DNA of 64,000 nucleotides from Ectocarpus siliculosus. Taxonomy: Eukaryota; Sar; Phaeophyceae; Ectocarpales; Ectocarpaceae. Shown here one piece after another: positions 48,568 to 60,249 of this stretch; the first letter of the stretch is position 1; every line of letters starts with the position of its first letter. Location: NCBI GenBank assembly GCA_000310025.1, contig FN649727.1, positions 2,455,262 to 2,519,261 on the forward strand, read 5' to 3'. The position numbers and the translations under genes are program-made. The notes beneath the pieces were generated by a model. It was given only the letters and a program-made list of their open reading frames with translations. It had not been told where the DNA came from and searched no databases.

Positions 48568-50575
48568 TCACTTGTAGTCGAAGTCCCATTCATCGATCAT
48601 TATCAAGTCGCCCGCTTGTGCTCCTGCCTTCTTGAGGGCGGCGTCCACCCCCATGGCTTCCATCACGCGTTGGAATCTGGGTTCAGGCCAAGCGGAAAAA
48701 CGGAACCAAGAGGGAAGGAAAGGAGACAAAAGAGTGTTGAGAGAGAGAAATAGAGAGCCAGCCAGCCAGAGTTGTTCTACTGGTTCTGGAAAGTAAGATG
48801 AACCGAAAGAAAATCGGGCGGAGTCACCCACTCACCCCCCACCCCACCCCCCCACTCGGTCGGCTTTTTATTCTCGTCGAGTCTTTGTGCTGTGTAAAAT
48901 CTTTGTTGGAACGATCGGTTCACCGGGTATTTGTTAAGCCGCATGGACCGGTTCTTGCACGTTTCAGTGATCGCGTGAAGGCAGCCACTGGAGAACGACA
49001 TGCGTACGACACTACAGTCTGCCCACAGACCGGCCAACCCTGCACGCCGAGACTTTCAAGCGCAGAACAGAACCGATCACGCAGGATGCGTGGTTGGCAT
49101 GTAAGGGCTTGCACAAATCACGGCCCAGAATTTTCTCTGCAGGTGGTGACTGCGGGATTTAATAGGTGCCCAACTTGTCCCACGACCACTTCACGATAAT
49201 TCGCGGTACCCAATGCACAGAGCGCCGCAGGTTGTACACGGAAGCACCCCTCCATGATAAACATGTCGATAGCGCCAGAAATTACCCCCCGGTGCGGTCT
49301 TCTGGATGGGAAGCCTACTATAGTCGCGATCTGCCCGGGTAAGACACCGGCCGCTCGTTTAGGACAAAATCAGAGTCTGTATTAAAAGTACGTGTAATCT
49401 TTATGAATTGCGGTATTTCAAATGCAGCCTACGATCATGTACCTTTGCACCGCCTCGTAGTAGTCCCACTCTGTCATCCTGGCGATCTGGACGATGCGGG
49501 CCCCGTGGACTCGGAACTGCCCCGGGTAGCTGGGGTCCGTTTCGATGCTGAAGCCGGTGTCTTCCGCGGCCGGGGAGTCGAGCATCTTCACTGCCTCCCC
49601 GTCGAACAGGTCGTCTACGGGGGGGAGGGAGTTCACCAGCTTGCGGAGGCGCCGCATCAGCTCTTGCGTGTTCTCGCCGGCAACGGCGCTATCAAATCAA
49701 ATCGATTGTAGTGTAATGGCATGGTAACGAATGTTTCGTTTCGGCAAGGGAAGGGACGAGACGGAGGCGGGGGGGGGGGGGGGGGGGGGTTAAAAACCCG
49801 GCCCCCCAAAAAAAAAGGGTTGGTTGAAGTTTTTTTTTTTCCAAGGGGTTCCCTAAAACCTTTTTTGGGGGGGGGGGTTGGGGTTTTGGGGGAAATTGCC
49901 CCCGGGAGGAAAAATTTTTTGGGCCCAAAATTGTTTAAAAAAAAAACCCCGAAAAACAAAGGGCCCGCCCTTCCAAAAAGCCCCTTTTTTTCCTTTTCCC
50001 CCTTGGTTTGGGAAAAACAAAACCGGGAAGGGGCCTTTTTTAACCCCCCCCCCCAAAAAAAAACCCCACAAAAAAAAAATGGGCCCCCCCCCCTTTTGTT
50101 TCTGGGTTTTTTTCCCCCCCCCCCTTGGTCTGGTTCTTAAAAGAAGGGAAAAAAACCGGGGGGGGGCCAACCCCCCCTTTTTAAAATTTCCAAGTTTTTT
50201 TTTTTTTNNNNNNNNNNNNNNNNNNNNNNNNNNNNNNNNNNNNNNNNNNNNNNNNNNNNNNNNNNNNNNNNNNNNNNNNNNNNNNNNNNNNNNNNNNNNN
50301 NNNNNNNTAATTTTGGTTTTTGGGGGATTTGGGGGGGGGGGGGGGGGGGGGTTTGGAAATTGGGGGGGGGGGGGGGGGTTTTTTTGGAGGAAGAGGGGGG
50401 TTTTTTGGGGGGGGGGGGGGTGGGAATTTTTGTGGGTTTTTGGTTAAAAGGGGTTTTTTGGGGGGGGGGGGGGTTTAAGGGGTTGGGGGGGGGGGGATAG
50501 AGTTTTGGGGGTTTTTGCGCGGGAAGGGGGGTTAAAAATAAAAATGGGTGGGGGGGTTGGGGGGTGGTTGGGGGT

Positions 50576-50634
<59 letters not shown>

Positions 50635-53600
50635 GAGAGTCGTGCACAGCAGTAAAAACGGATTGGTTGACGTTTTCATGTTCCCAAGTGCTTCCGTACA
50701 ACCTTTTGTGCTGGCGAGGCTTGTGCTTGTCGGGTAATCTGCTCGCGTGATGAATACTTTTCGGCACCAAGATTGATTAAATCAAAATCCCTGATAACCG
50801 ACTGCCACGTCCATCCGACGAGCCCATCTTGTCACATTACCCACATGCATCGAGAACACACAAACCGGACACGTGCCTATCGTACACACAGCACCCAACA
50901 GAAACGCACAGCAAAGAACATCTGTCCTCCCTCTCTTTCGTTCTCTGTCTCTTTCTCTCCCTCTCTCTGTCTCTGTCTCTTACCTGATGGACATAAACCT
51001 GGTGTGGTCCAACTCCGCCTTTATCAAATTCTCGAGTTCTTTCTGTTTACTCCTCACGTGAGGCAAATCGATCTTGGTGAGCACCACTACCTGGTTTAAC
51101 CAATCGGGAGTCAACGAAGGCATTTCGGAAAGTGGGTTGAAGAGAAGGGGGGGGCGGGGGAGTAGAGCAAGGTGTCGCTGCGTTGAGCCGGTGGCGCTTG
51201 AACGGCAAGAAACACATGCAGAATAGACTCTGTCGTACTTGTCAAATAGCAATACGCTCATGCTGGGACCAAGCGCTGATGATGGCGACGTTCGAAAGCT
51301 ATTTATCCATCCTCCAGGATAACTTCATCAGTTACCAATCTCACCCTTTTGGGAACAGATCAGGCTCGCCTCTGCTATCGCGTCGCTACCCAGAGGCTAC
51401 GTATCTCTGAGTCACCAAGTCAGGTCGTCAACGCACGCTCTGCACCTCTTCCAACTTAACTACGACCGGGCATTCCTCAACAAAGCCAGCAGCATGCGAC
51501 GCGTTTCGCTGTACGTAACATTTCTTTCGGTTTTCAGGAAAGCACCTGAGGCTTGGGTCTTCGAACGGTGGCGTCCTCAACATTGAACGCGCAGGTCGCA
51601 CAGCGCGTGAGGTGCTACCATTACCAAGACCGTTCTTTCGCTCTGTAACTCCCTTAGGGGGAGGACGGGGAATAGCCGTGCCAAACACATCGTGTAATAC
51701 CGGAAATTGAATCATGTTTCTTTGGCGCCTCAGCAACTATCCCTTTGCCAATCTCACGCTGTTCTGCTACTTTGATCCACTAACCCTAACAACGGCGGTC
51801 GGATGACGAACAACTATTTGGCGACGCATGAACAAAACCACACGCAACACCACACCTGCTGCTTCTTCAAGAGCTTGGGGCTGAAGAGCTCGAGCTCCTG
51901 CTGGATGGCGCGGTAGTCCCCGACGGGGTCGACGCTGTCTCCGCTCACCAGGTGGACCAGCACGCGACACCTCTGCACGTGCCTCAGGAACGCCAGCCCG
52001 AGTCCCACCCCCTCGTGTGCCCCCTCGAGCAATCCCGGGATGTCCGCGAGCACCAGCCCCTTGTCCATCCCGGCCTCGGCCTCATCCCCGAGCACGTCGC
52101 ACACCCCCAGGTTTGGGGTAACCGTGGTGAACGGGTAGTCCGCGATCTTGGGCTTGGCGTTCGAGGACACCGCCAGGAGGGTGCTCTTGCCCGCGTTCGG
52201 GACCCCGACGAACCCCACGTCCGCGACGAGCTTGAGCTCCATGGACAGCCACCGCTCCCCGCCGGGCTCCCCCTTCTCCCCGAACATGGGGATCTTGGAG
52301 CGGCTCGTCTTGAAGGCCTCGTTACCCCGCCCCCCCCTGCCCCCCCGCGCGACCAGCAGCTCCTGGTCGTGCTCGGTCAGCTCCCCGCAGAGGACGCCCT
52401 CCTGGTCCCGCACCACCGTGCCCAGCGGGGCCGACACATACACGTCCGCGCCCGAGTTTCCTGTCCGGCTCTTCCCCTGGCCGTTCTGCCCGTCCGTGGC
52501 GCGGTAGTGCACCTTGTGGCGCACCATGGCCAGCGTATTGAGGCCCTCGCTGCACCGGAGGAAGATGGAGCCGCCGCGACCGCCGGAACCCCCGTTAGGG
52601 CCCCCCATGGAGATGCCCTTCTCGCGCCGCGTTGCGATGCACCTGTCGTAAAAGTGTGATTTGAGAGTTTGCGAGTCGAGCGAGAGGTAGAGCGTGGCAA
52701 AAACTTCTGTGCGGGGGGGTTAGCGATCAATGTTGCCCTTCGTAGATGCGCTCGTTGGTACAAGCCCTTCTGGTGGGTATGCGCTTGGGTTCGGCTTTTG
52801 CCAGAAGGCATGCGTTCTTCTCCCGTGTCAAAATCGGAAGGTTCCAATCCCAACCAACAGCGTGCGTAGACAAAAATATTGTGATTGGCCCCAAAATCTT
52901 TCTCTCTCTCTCTTCCTCTGCCGAACGTGCCTGCTTTGTGCCAATCCCTTGGTCTCTTTCGTGGCCATCGCCATTTCTTCCGAAACACCTCTCCCAAAGA
53001 AAAGTCATGAGGGCTGGAGGGTTGGAAGGGAAAAGAGGTTTGTACTGCTGTAACAGCATGTGACATGTTTCAGCATGTGACATGTTTCGGTGTGCGTTGG
53101 CAAGAACCCGATCTCACCTATAACCGTGCCAATAATGCAAGTCTAGAAACATGTGCCAGGTAGTTGTTTGCTGTGTTTCACACACGATCTAGGCAGGGCC
53201 AGACATTTTTGGCTGTTTTGCTCGCGTTAGCTCTGGCGTTTGCTCGTTCACCGGCAAGGTCACCCTCCCTCCAAGTTGCATTCAGCGCGCCCGTGCGGTC
53301 GAGATGGCATGGCACACACACATGGTGAACTCAACCTACGACTAGACACCCAATACGCTGTGCGCATTGGTCCTCAATCCAAGACGCCATCATCACACAG
53401 GTCAGCCCAAAACCCCAGCCTCACCCATTGCCGCCCTTCCCCGCCTTGACGTTGATCCTGGCCGTGTCGAAGAACTGCCACTCCTGATCATTCCTTGCCC
53501 TCAAGGCCTCCCGCTCCGCCTTCTCCTCGGCCTCCAAGGCTTCAGCAGCCGCTGCTGCGTTCCCGCCCCCCATCATCTGCACTCCTCCTCGCCCTCTCCT

Positions 53601-53819
53601 ACCGCCCACCACGCTCGTCCTACATCGCGCTGGTGAAAATGGCGATGGAGCAGCAGCAGCGCGGTGCAGAGTTGCTGTTGCTGTTGATCGGAACCGGTGG
53701 GAGCCGCTTCTGGCTGCTGTGTTGGGTATCAAGAGGAAACAATTACCCCGCTGGAGGAGGACAATGCACGCGGCCAGTGTTGGCAACCGTATTCTTCTCG
53801 ATCTGTGTGTCCTGGTCAT
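48568..53819 (-). CDS. Obg-family GTPase, probably plastid-targeted (ObgC-like), 5 exons
   Basis: Exons in coding order: 53819-53425, 52642-51856, 51090-50984, 49688-49443, 48676-48568. All junctions are phase-correct; 547 aa. The start is the first in-frame ATG. Residues 1-~110 form a basic, then hydrophobic, then Ser/Arg-rich presequence ([12 protein letters not shown]...), fitting a signal-plus-transit peptide of a secondary plastid. Obg glycine-rich domain from ~115 ([37 protein letters not shown]). G domain: P-loop GVPNAGKST (~278), PFTTVTP, DIPGL (~332), TKID (~400, where NKxD is usual), [12 protein letters not shown]-terminal OCT domain: [20 protein letters not shown], then [19 protein letters not shown], ending DFDYK. 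Obg GTPases bind large ribosomal subunits late in assembly; plant plastid ObgC acts on the 50S subunit. Mitochondrial targeting cannot be excluded. Confidence 0.93.
50208..50307. other. assembly gap (100 N) in an Obg intron
   Basis: Exactly 100 N within the intron between exons 3 and 4. It is flanked by homopolymer-inflated, low-quality sequence (about 49770-50632). The left flank is a degraded duplicate of the clean sequence right of the gap starting at ~50632, so the two contig ends overlap rather than leave unread DNA. Confidence 0.9.
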
Positions 53820-54754
53820 GTCGGCGAGAGTGGGCGAGGCAGCTACAATAGCACTAGTACAACGTGACACAGCAGCCAGCCAGTTGCACAGCACCTTCCA
53901 CAGCTTCAGGCAAGCCGCGGGGGGTACGCAATGTCCTACATCCTACATACCCCCTTTTCCTCTTGGAGGGCAAAATGGTGATATAAAAATGAGTTTGTTC
54001 GAAGATTCGGAGATTCGGATTCGTTTTCTTCTTTTTGTTTTTTTGGCTCCAGCTCAGCCCATAATTGACTATTTATCGAGCCCGTGTCAATTTCCGAGCC
54101 GCTGTTGGTGGGTGAAATGTAGCTAGCTACAGCGCCGGGGTTTCCCCACCCCAGGAGAGCTTTGTGAATAGAACCAAAAAGAGGTTCACCGAGGGAGCGC
54201 GCGCACGCGCATCTCCAACCAATGAGGAGACAGTAAATTTAGAAGTAAAGATCCCTTCGCACGGATGGTAAAATGTACTGCTTGTAAACTCCCTCCCAGG
54301 TTTCAAAACTCGAACCACCCGACTCACCCCACCGACATATTCTGACTCGCGCTGCATCGAAGGGTGGAAACAGGGGCAAGGGAGGGGCGAGCACGAGGCA
54401 GGATCTTGGCATCGCCGTGCGAGGAGAGGTCGCTGTCCGTCCCGGCGCGTGGAGATGGTGAGCAAGTCCAGGTGTCACTGTTCAGCTCAACCTCATTTTC
54501 CGGTTGATCGGAAATTGTGAGAATCGTCAGGCGGCTGGCTGTCTTTGTGTGTGCCGAGTGGGGTCTCGCCATGCTCAAGTTAGGGGGACGAAGCCAATCG
54601 TGAGAGATGACCTGCCGCTGCTGCACTCTCAGGTCTTAGCGCGGGGTGGGGGGGGGAGCGTATGCCCCATGGTGTTCCTCGTTGCTTGCTGAGCTACTCT
54701 CCTATCTTGTTATAAAACACACCCAACCAACCCGTCATGTCATGTGTGCAACAG
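53820..54754. other. intergenic between divergent Obg and downstream gene
   Basis: Lies between the Obg start (minus strand) and the first plausible plus-strand exon, so it may hold divergent promoters. A plus-strand stretch after CTCCCAG at about 54298 up to a GTGAGC at about 54457 is open and bounded by splice-like signals, but two frames are open and neither resembles a known protein. I leave it uncalled. Confidence 0.4.
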
Positions 54755-55354
54755 GCTTTCGCCGGATTGAAAACCCCGAGCAACAACAGCGGTGCCGTAC
54801 AGGAGGCGCTGGAAAGCATCCGAGCGCGGTCCTATGCCTCCCTCAACCCTCGCACGGGGGCGGTGCAGTCGGTGAGTCGCGAGCTGCTACATACACACAC
54901 GCCTCGACTGCGCCGTGAACGTCAAGTTTGCGTTTTTGCGTTCTCGACGGACCATTTGTTTTTCGTCTGTTGGGTGTGTGTCTTTTCGTATGCGTAAATA
55001 TATGCATACGTGTGATCTACCTGGTGGCTTGCTTCACCGTCCGTCATTTGCTGCTTGCTCTACATGCAGGATGGCTGGCTAAACCCACGAAGAATTTTTT
55101 GCTTTGCGTATTTCCTGTTTTCGACGACACAACAAAAGATAGCGTCTACGTACAAGCGTACGCGTCCGCAACATGCAGTTCGGCACCAGCCAGTACGAGC
55201 TACTGCTGTTAACAACCCGCGCGCGAAAGAGAAGCCGTGCGCCCCGAATCCTCTTCGTCGCCGTGAAGACCCTACCCATGTACGCGGAATAGCAGAGGCG
55301 GGGTATATTCCACTCGCCGACACGAGCAACGGAAGAACCGACAGAAAACAGTGA
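54755..55354 (+). CDS. unrecognised gene, one or two exons
   Basis: 54755-54871 is preceded by GTGCAACAG and followed by GTGAGT, is 39 codons in phase 0 at both ends, and reads AFAGLKTPSNNSGAVQEALE then SIRARSYASLNPRTGAVQS, a normal-looking helix-rich sequence. A second frame, after CATGCAG at 55079, continues in phase 0 (DGWLNPRRIFCFAYFLF...) to a stop at 55352-55354 and could be the last exon, but its later part is of low quality as protein. The 5' part of the gene was not found. No domain recognised. Confidence 0.35.
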
Positions 55355-56913
55355 CATGTTTTTAGTGTATCAAAGAGCCAGCCACCAGATGCGTTGACCA
55401 TGATTTGCTCCTCGGCATATATATATCTACCAGTAGTTTTTATGGCAAGGGAGTGTGGAGAGCTATGCATATGCTGAAGGTCTCACATTACAGAGAAGCA
55501 GACAAACAACGCCGGTGGGCACCACCAACACATGCGTCATATACGTTGAACACCAACAAAACTATGTAACTTGTGTGCATGCATGCACACTACAACCTGG
55601 TATACATATACAAAAAATGGTGCCGTCCCAAACATAACGCCACCGTCAATTCCAACCGATTTATTGTAGAGCGTGTTCGTTTGTGTCCTTTTCTCTCTCC
55701 CTGTTCCTTACTCCTACTAACTAGACCACGCAACGGAGGCAATAAAATAAATCCAGCAACGTTTTTTTCTATGCATACTTTGAAGACACTCCACAGAGCG
55801 CCTGTTACAACGTTACAACGCGGCATCAGAAAACTTGGTTGAGTGAGTGCTCCTCGAAGCTTTCGCTGCCACAACCTTTCGGCCGAGACCAACAAACAAC
55901 GAACAAACATGTTTTCCTTCTACCAAACGCTTCTCACCTCTTCATTTTCCGCGGCATTTTTCTGCTGCTGTATACATAAGAGCCATTCTAATGCTGCTGC
56001 TGCTGCTGCTGTAGTGTACCGGTACCGCTTGTTAGCGATCTCTTGATCTGGGAACCCACACACACCGACTCACTCTCTCTATCTCATATGACAGATATTA
56101 CGCGCCCTGGCGCATCAACACGCCTCACTCAGTCACTTCGGAAGTGTTTTTGGTCTCTCGAGCTCTCGGTGTGTGGTGATTTCCTGTAAGTTGTGTGCAA
56201 ACTAACATGCATAGTTGGCATACGGTCCAACACCATCGACCATCTACTTGTCGCTCTCCCTGACTCTCTGAGATCGACTGCCGTTGTTGCGGAGTAAATT
56301 AGAACTGGAGTGATGGAAACATGCTCACAGAGAACCATGTGAGTCAGTCGCCAGGTATGGGTGTATATTTTGTCGCCCTACTATTACTGCTGTATCCCGC
56401 ATCAAGGCGAACGACCGGAAAGTTTCGGCACGCCCCCTGGTGCCAGGTATAGCTAGGACGGCCCCATTTACAATGTTCTGTTGTGGGGCAGGATGAACAT
56501 AGTGGGCGAGGCAAAATGCCAGCCGCAATTTCGTTGGACCACACATACATATGCATACGTTGGAAGGGTACGCATATTTGGCACAGAGATCGGAACGGTT
56601 TTTCTATCTACGGCTGCTGTCATGTGAAGGCAACAATTGATCACAAATGGACAAATGTTGTATGCATACGAAGAGTATAGGATGGTACAAGATTGATGCG
56701 GGGTCCATGTGCACACACCCGTTCCCGAAAACTCTCTCGAACGGCTTGACACGGCTCCGTACAGCAGTCAAACCTTGCTTACGGACACACATGGTTCTTC
56801 CCTCTTGAGAGTGTCCTTAACCCCTTTGGGTCTAGGCTGGACTGTCAGATTTTTTTTTTGCGCCAAAAAAAAAAAATGAGAGCGAGAGCGAGCGGGAGAG
56901 AGAGAAGTGCAGA
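55355..56913. other. intergenic, no supported gene
   Basis: AT-richer sequence with many stops in all frames and a short CTG run near 55990. Reads like 3' UTR or spacer leading to the Ngaro-like element. Confidence 0.5.
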
Positions 56914-57092
56914 TTTTCTCGATGCTTTCGAAATTTGTCATTATTTTGCGTACCCCCTTTGCTCGCCAAGGGGGAGGGGAAAAGAGCGAAGACCAGGCAG
57001 GGCAACACACCACACACGCCCCCGGTCTACTCCTTACGATCAGTATAAACATCAGCCACCCAACGGACAGAAACATATAAACTCTGTCTGCC
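56914..57092 (-). repeat. split direct repeat B2 (element 3' end)
   Basis: Outer copy of the 179-bp repeat; sequence identity to B1 stops abruptly at both sides. Confidence 0.85.
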
Positions 57093-57680
57093 ACCCTGAT
57101 AACCACACCAATTTGTTCATACTGAAACCACGAGAGAACCCCACAAGGCCCATCAACATTAATTAACATCGCCACTCGGCGAAACACTCGGGCCACCAAG
57201 AAAAAACCATTTTCCCGTCTCTCGCTACTCTCTGTTCCCCTGACACTCCATCGCACTGCAGAAAAAAACACACATGTCGCCAGGACCCCACGTACAATTA
57301 ATCATATAATATATACGGGTGTCCACCAATCAATCAGACTCGTAACGCACGTAACGGGGAAGCGCGCAGCACCAACGCAGCCACACACAGCAGCCAGAGT
57401 GCACTCCCCCAACCGTGCAACGGTCCGATACACACACCAACATGCGTCCTGCATATATCAACCTGAAGTAAATGCGATACACACACATCCCATTCAAAAA
57501 AAAAAAAAATGAAATGGGACGAGCACCTCGGAACCGCGCCCAGCACAGGCACACGCGACCCCGACTGCGGCTACACAGTGAATCCCCCCGACAGGCAATC
57601 ACATTGGACACAACGCCGCCGCTCCGATTTCCATGTCCACTGACACCCCCAAAAGCAAGGGTGGGTGGGTGGGAAAAAGA

Positions 57681-57799
57681 AACGTCACGGCAGAAACAAC
57701 CCTTGGCCACCACAAGCACACACACGTGCTCTCGCTCGCCCGCGGTAAACACGGCGAAGCGAGTATACTGAAAACAGGAATCAACACACTCGTCCACTT
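57681..57799 (-). repeat. split direct repeat A2 (internal copy)
   Basis: Internal copy of A1, lying between the two B repeats: 84 bp from B1 and 588 bp from B2. Confidence 0.85.
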
Positions 57800-57883
57800 C
57801 CTGCTTTCTTATTGGCCACCGGTTTATTTCTGCCGCTTCTCACAAAACGCAGATTTCCCTTACTTCGTCAGTCAATCTTTCGC

Positions 57884-58062
57884 TTTTCTCGATGCTTTCG
57901 AAATTTGTCATTATTTTGCGTACCCCCTTTGCTCGCCAAGGGGGAGGGGAAAAGAGCGAAGACCAGGCAGGGCAACACACCACACACGCCCCCGGTCTAC
58001 TCCTTACGATCAGTATAAACATCAGCCACCCAACGGACAGAAACATATAAACTCTGTCTGCC
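57884..58062 (-). repeat. split direct repeat B1 (internal copy)
   Basis: 179 bp identical to 56914-57092, from TTTTCTCGATGC to CTCTGTCTGCC on the plus strand. Confidence 0.85.
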
Positions 58063-58069
58063 CCCAAAC

Positions 58070-58980
58070 CTAAGGCTGGTGCGCCATACTGATCCCCCCC
58101 CGTATTGAGAGCAGAATTGGGAATGTACTCTCTTAAAACAAAGAGAGACATGCAGAAGTTGAAGTGGCAGTACAAGGTAAGTAGAATGTCGGACGATAGA
58201 CTACCAGCCATGGTTGACGAGGCAGCTTGGGGAAAAGCGACTCCAGGGAAGAAGGGAATCAGATGGGACAAGGTGGTAGAGAAGGTTTGGAAGGAGATAG
58301 GAGACGAGGAGGAGACGTTGGACACGGAAGGGTTCGGGGGGTTCAAGACGAAAGTCAAGGAAATGCTAGAGAGTAGGGAGGAGACAACCCTTCGGAAGAA
58401 GGTACGAAGCGAAGACCACTTGGAGATATACGGGAAGTTGAAAGAAGGGATAGGGATGAAGAAGTACTTGGACGGCCCCATGGACTATGCGAAAAAGCTG
58501 AAATTGCAATTTCGAGTAGGCGATCTGGACTTGCCAGAACGGAGGAAGAGGTATACCAGCCGTAGGAGAGAGGAAGAGGAGGATAGACACACATGTCCAT
58601 GTGGCAAATCGGAGGAGAGTAGACCCCACATAGTTGGGGAGTGTGAGTTGTACAGGAAGGAAAGAGAGGATCTCGAGGAGGAAATGAGACAGAGAGGGTG
58701 TGACATGGAGAAGTTTGGTAAATTAGACAGTAGCGAAAAAACGATCGCGATAATTGGGGATAGATGGTGGGCACAAGAGGCCCTAGAGGACGGGGATAAG
58801 ATGTGCAAGAAATTTTTATGGAGTTTGTGGCAGAAACGTAAAGAGCTCCCAAATGTTGGTGGTGTCTCTAGTAGGTGTAGGAACGGTGCTCCGTCTCGAA
58901 AGGGACGCGTGGTCAATGGTCAAATGACTACGGCAAGCAACAAATGAGTACGCCCCCCCCCCCTTTTTTCATGCGCAACA
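58070..58980 (+). pseudogene. 5'-truncated LINE (non-LTR retrotransposon) fragment
   Basis: A plus-strand frame up to the stop at 58945-58947 (ATG at 58105; the frame is already open before it with PPVLRAELGMYSLKTKRDMQ) encodes the C-terminal end of a LINE ORF2. It has the post-RT thumb-like helix region (KLKWQYKVSRM...), then a basic region and the typical zinc-binding tail CPCGKSEESRPHIVGEC, then an acidic helix and the C-terminus. The reverse transcriptase and endonuclease parts are missing, as expected for 5' truncation during insertion. It lies opposite in orientation to the surrounding Ngaro-like element, right next to B1. A C/T-run follows the stop. Confidence 0.7.
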
Positions 58981-59109
58981 TATATCGCATACATGTATGC
59001 AAAACACACTTTATGTACGACACACAATATATACGGCATACACAATGTACAGCAAAATAACATCGGTACGACAAGGACCTCGACATACGCCACGCGCCAC
59101 AGAACCCCT

Positions 59110-60249
59110 TCACACGTCACCCCATCGGGTACCCTGCCCTGGCTGTGTAGTCACCTTCTCCTTGTTCGCCAACACCTCTGACACCCACGAAGCATCACCC
59201 CCAACATTCCGAACATAACACTGGTAACTACTCTCCCCCGACCATCGCCCTTCTCCACGAAGAAACTCCGGCGATGCACCCCCCGCCGCCAAGAAAGTTG
59301 CGCCCCCAATACGAAGGGAGTGCAGCGCGTACTCCTCGGGCTGCAAACCCGCCAACGCAACCACTTGGCGAAGGGCCACAACAGCCTGACACTTAGTCCA
59401 CATGGCCCACTGGCCCCGACCAACACCAAAAGCCACTAGAGGCGCATGCGAAGGCAGAAACGTATACAGAGAAAGCAGCTCCACCATGACATCCACTGCA
59501 CCACCCGCTCGGTCGACTCCACGGTACGGACCTTGCCGTGTACGCGTACAAACCGCCCCTTTCCGAAACTGGTCCCCTTTGGACGAACGAAAACGTACCT
59601 CCACGCGATCGGCCAACGGCCACTGCGCCGACTGCAAGAGCTGGACCGCCCCCCGAAAAAACGCTACGTCCCCCCGACGCAACCCATGAACCTCATGCAT
59701 GGACAATTTCGACACCGCAAACATCTCAGATGCTCGCGTCAGAAAGAAGAAAGAGGCACTCAGCGCAAGACACAAAACACGCCCGCCTACGCCCCATTGA
59801 GGCACCAACGAACTCCCCTGTTGCAACATCGCCCAAGACACCGGCCGCCTCAACCGCTGCTGTGTTCCCACGTCGGCATGCCCCCGCGCCGCTCCACGTA
59901 AAGCACAACGTATCAGCGGATGCTGCGTATCAAGCTCCCCTTCACCCGACACACGATGGAAAAACTTAACAGCGGACAGGTGACTAGCAATCGTCGAGTT
60001 TTGCAGGCCCAAAACGGAAAAACTATACGCGACGTACTCAACCAATTGAGCAACGACATCACGCGGAACAGTCTCAGCAGCAATAAACACCGGCCGATAC
60101 ACAACGGCCACACGATGTTTCACCCAGCCTCCAAAAAGGTCCAGGTGAGTTCGTTCAGACGTTCGCGCAAGTGACTGGCGGACGAGGCTGGCCCCAGCAC
60201 GGCAGAGCACATCTCTTGCCCGGCTCGATTCAACTCCACTTCCTGCCAT
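59110..60249 (-). CDS. tyrosine recombinase of the Ngaro-like element
   Basis: Intact frame of 379 aa from ATG at 60249. An N-terminal SAM-like core-binding part (RTSERTHLDLFGGWV, TIASHLSAVKFFHR) is followed by a catalytic part: first Arg in FFLTRASEMF, the beta-hairpin Lys region (RSSKGDQFRKG), the HSLR box (EYALHSLRIGGATFLAAG), and Trp/Tyr in GRWSGESSYQCYVR. This gives the R-(K)-HxxR-W-Y set of tyrosine recombinases; the Tyr is the nucleophile. In DIRS-order elements this enzyme integrates the circular cDNA instead of a DDE integrase. It overlaps the end of the RT/RNase H frame by about 130 bp, a usual layout. It is the only ORF of the element without visible damage. Confidence 0.85.
   Translation of the reverse strand: MAGSGVESSRARDVLCRAGASLVRQSLARTSERTHLDLFGGWVKHRVAVVYRPVFIAAETVPRDVVAQLVEYVAYSFSVLGLQNSTIASHLSAVKFFHRVSGEGELDTQHPLIRCALRGAARGHADVGTQQRLRRPVSWAMLQQGSSLVPQWGVGGRVLCLALSASFFFLTRASEMFAVSKLSMHEVHGLRRGDVAFFRGAVQLLQSAQWPLADRVEVRFRSSKGDQFRKGAVCTRTRQGPYRGVDRAGGAVDVMVELLSLYTFLPSHAPLVAFGVGRGQWAMWTKCQAVVALRQVVALAGLQPEEYALHSLRIGGATFLAAGGASPEFLRGEGRWSGESSYQCYVRNVGGDASWVSEVLANKEKVTTQPGQGTRWGDV

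Noticed and set aside
49721-50679. Long Gly-, Pro-, Lys- or Phe-rich ORFs on both strands around the second gap
   Set aside because: They arise from homopolymer-inflated low-quality sequence next to the N gap, inside an Obg intron.
52377-53066. Long minus-strand ORF overlapping Obg exon 2 and intron 1
   Set aside because: It reads the Obg exon in a wrong frame and runs through the intron; GC-rich coding bias on the other frame explains its length.
56914-58062. The 179-bp direct repeats as LTRs of a short LTR element
   Set aside because: The interval contains no primer-binding site, polypurine tract or ORF, and the A repeat nested between them fits the split-repeat arrangement instead.
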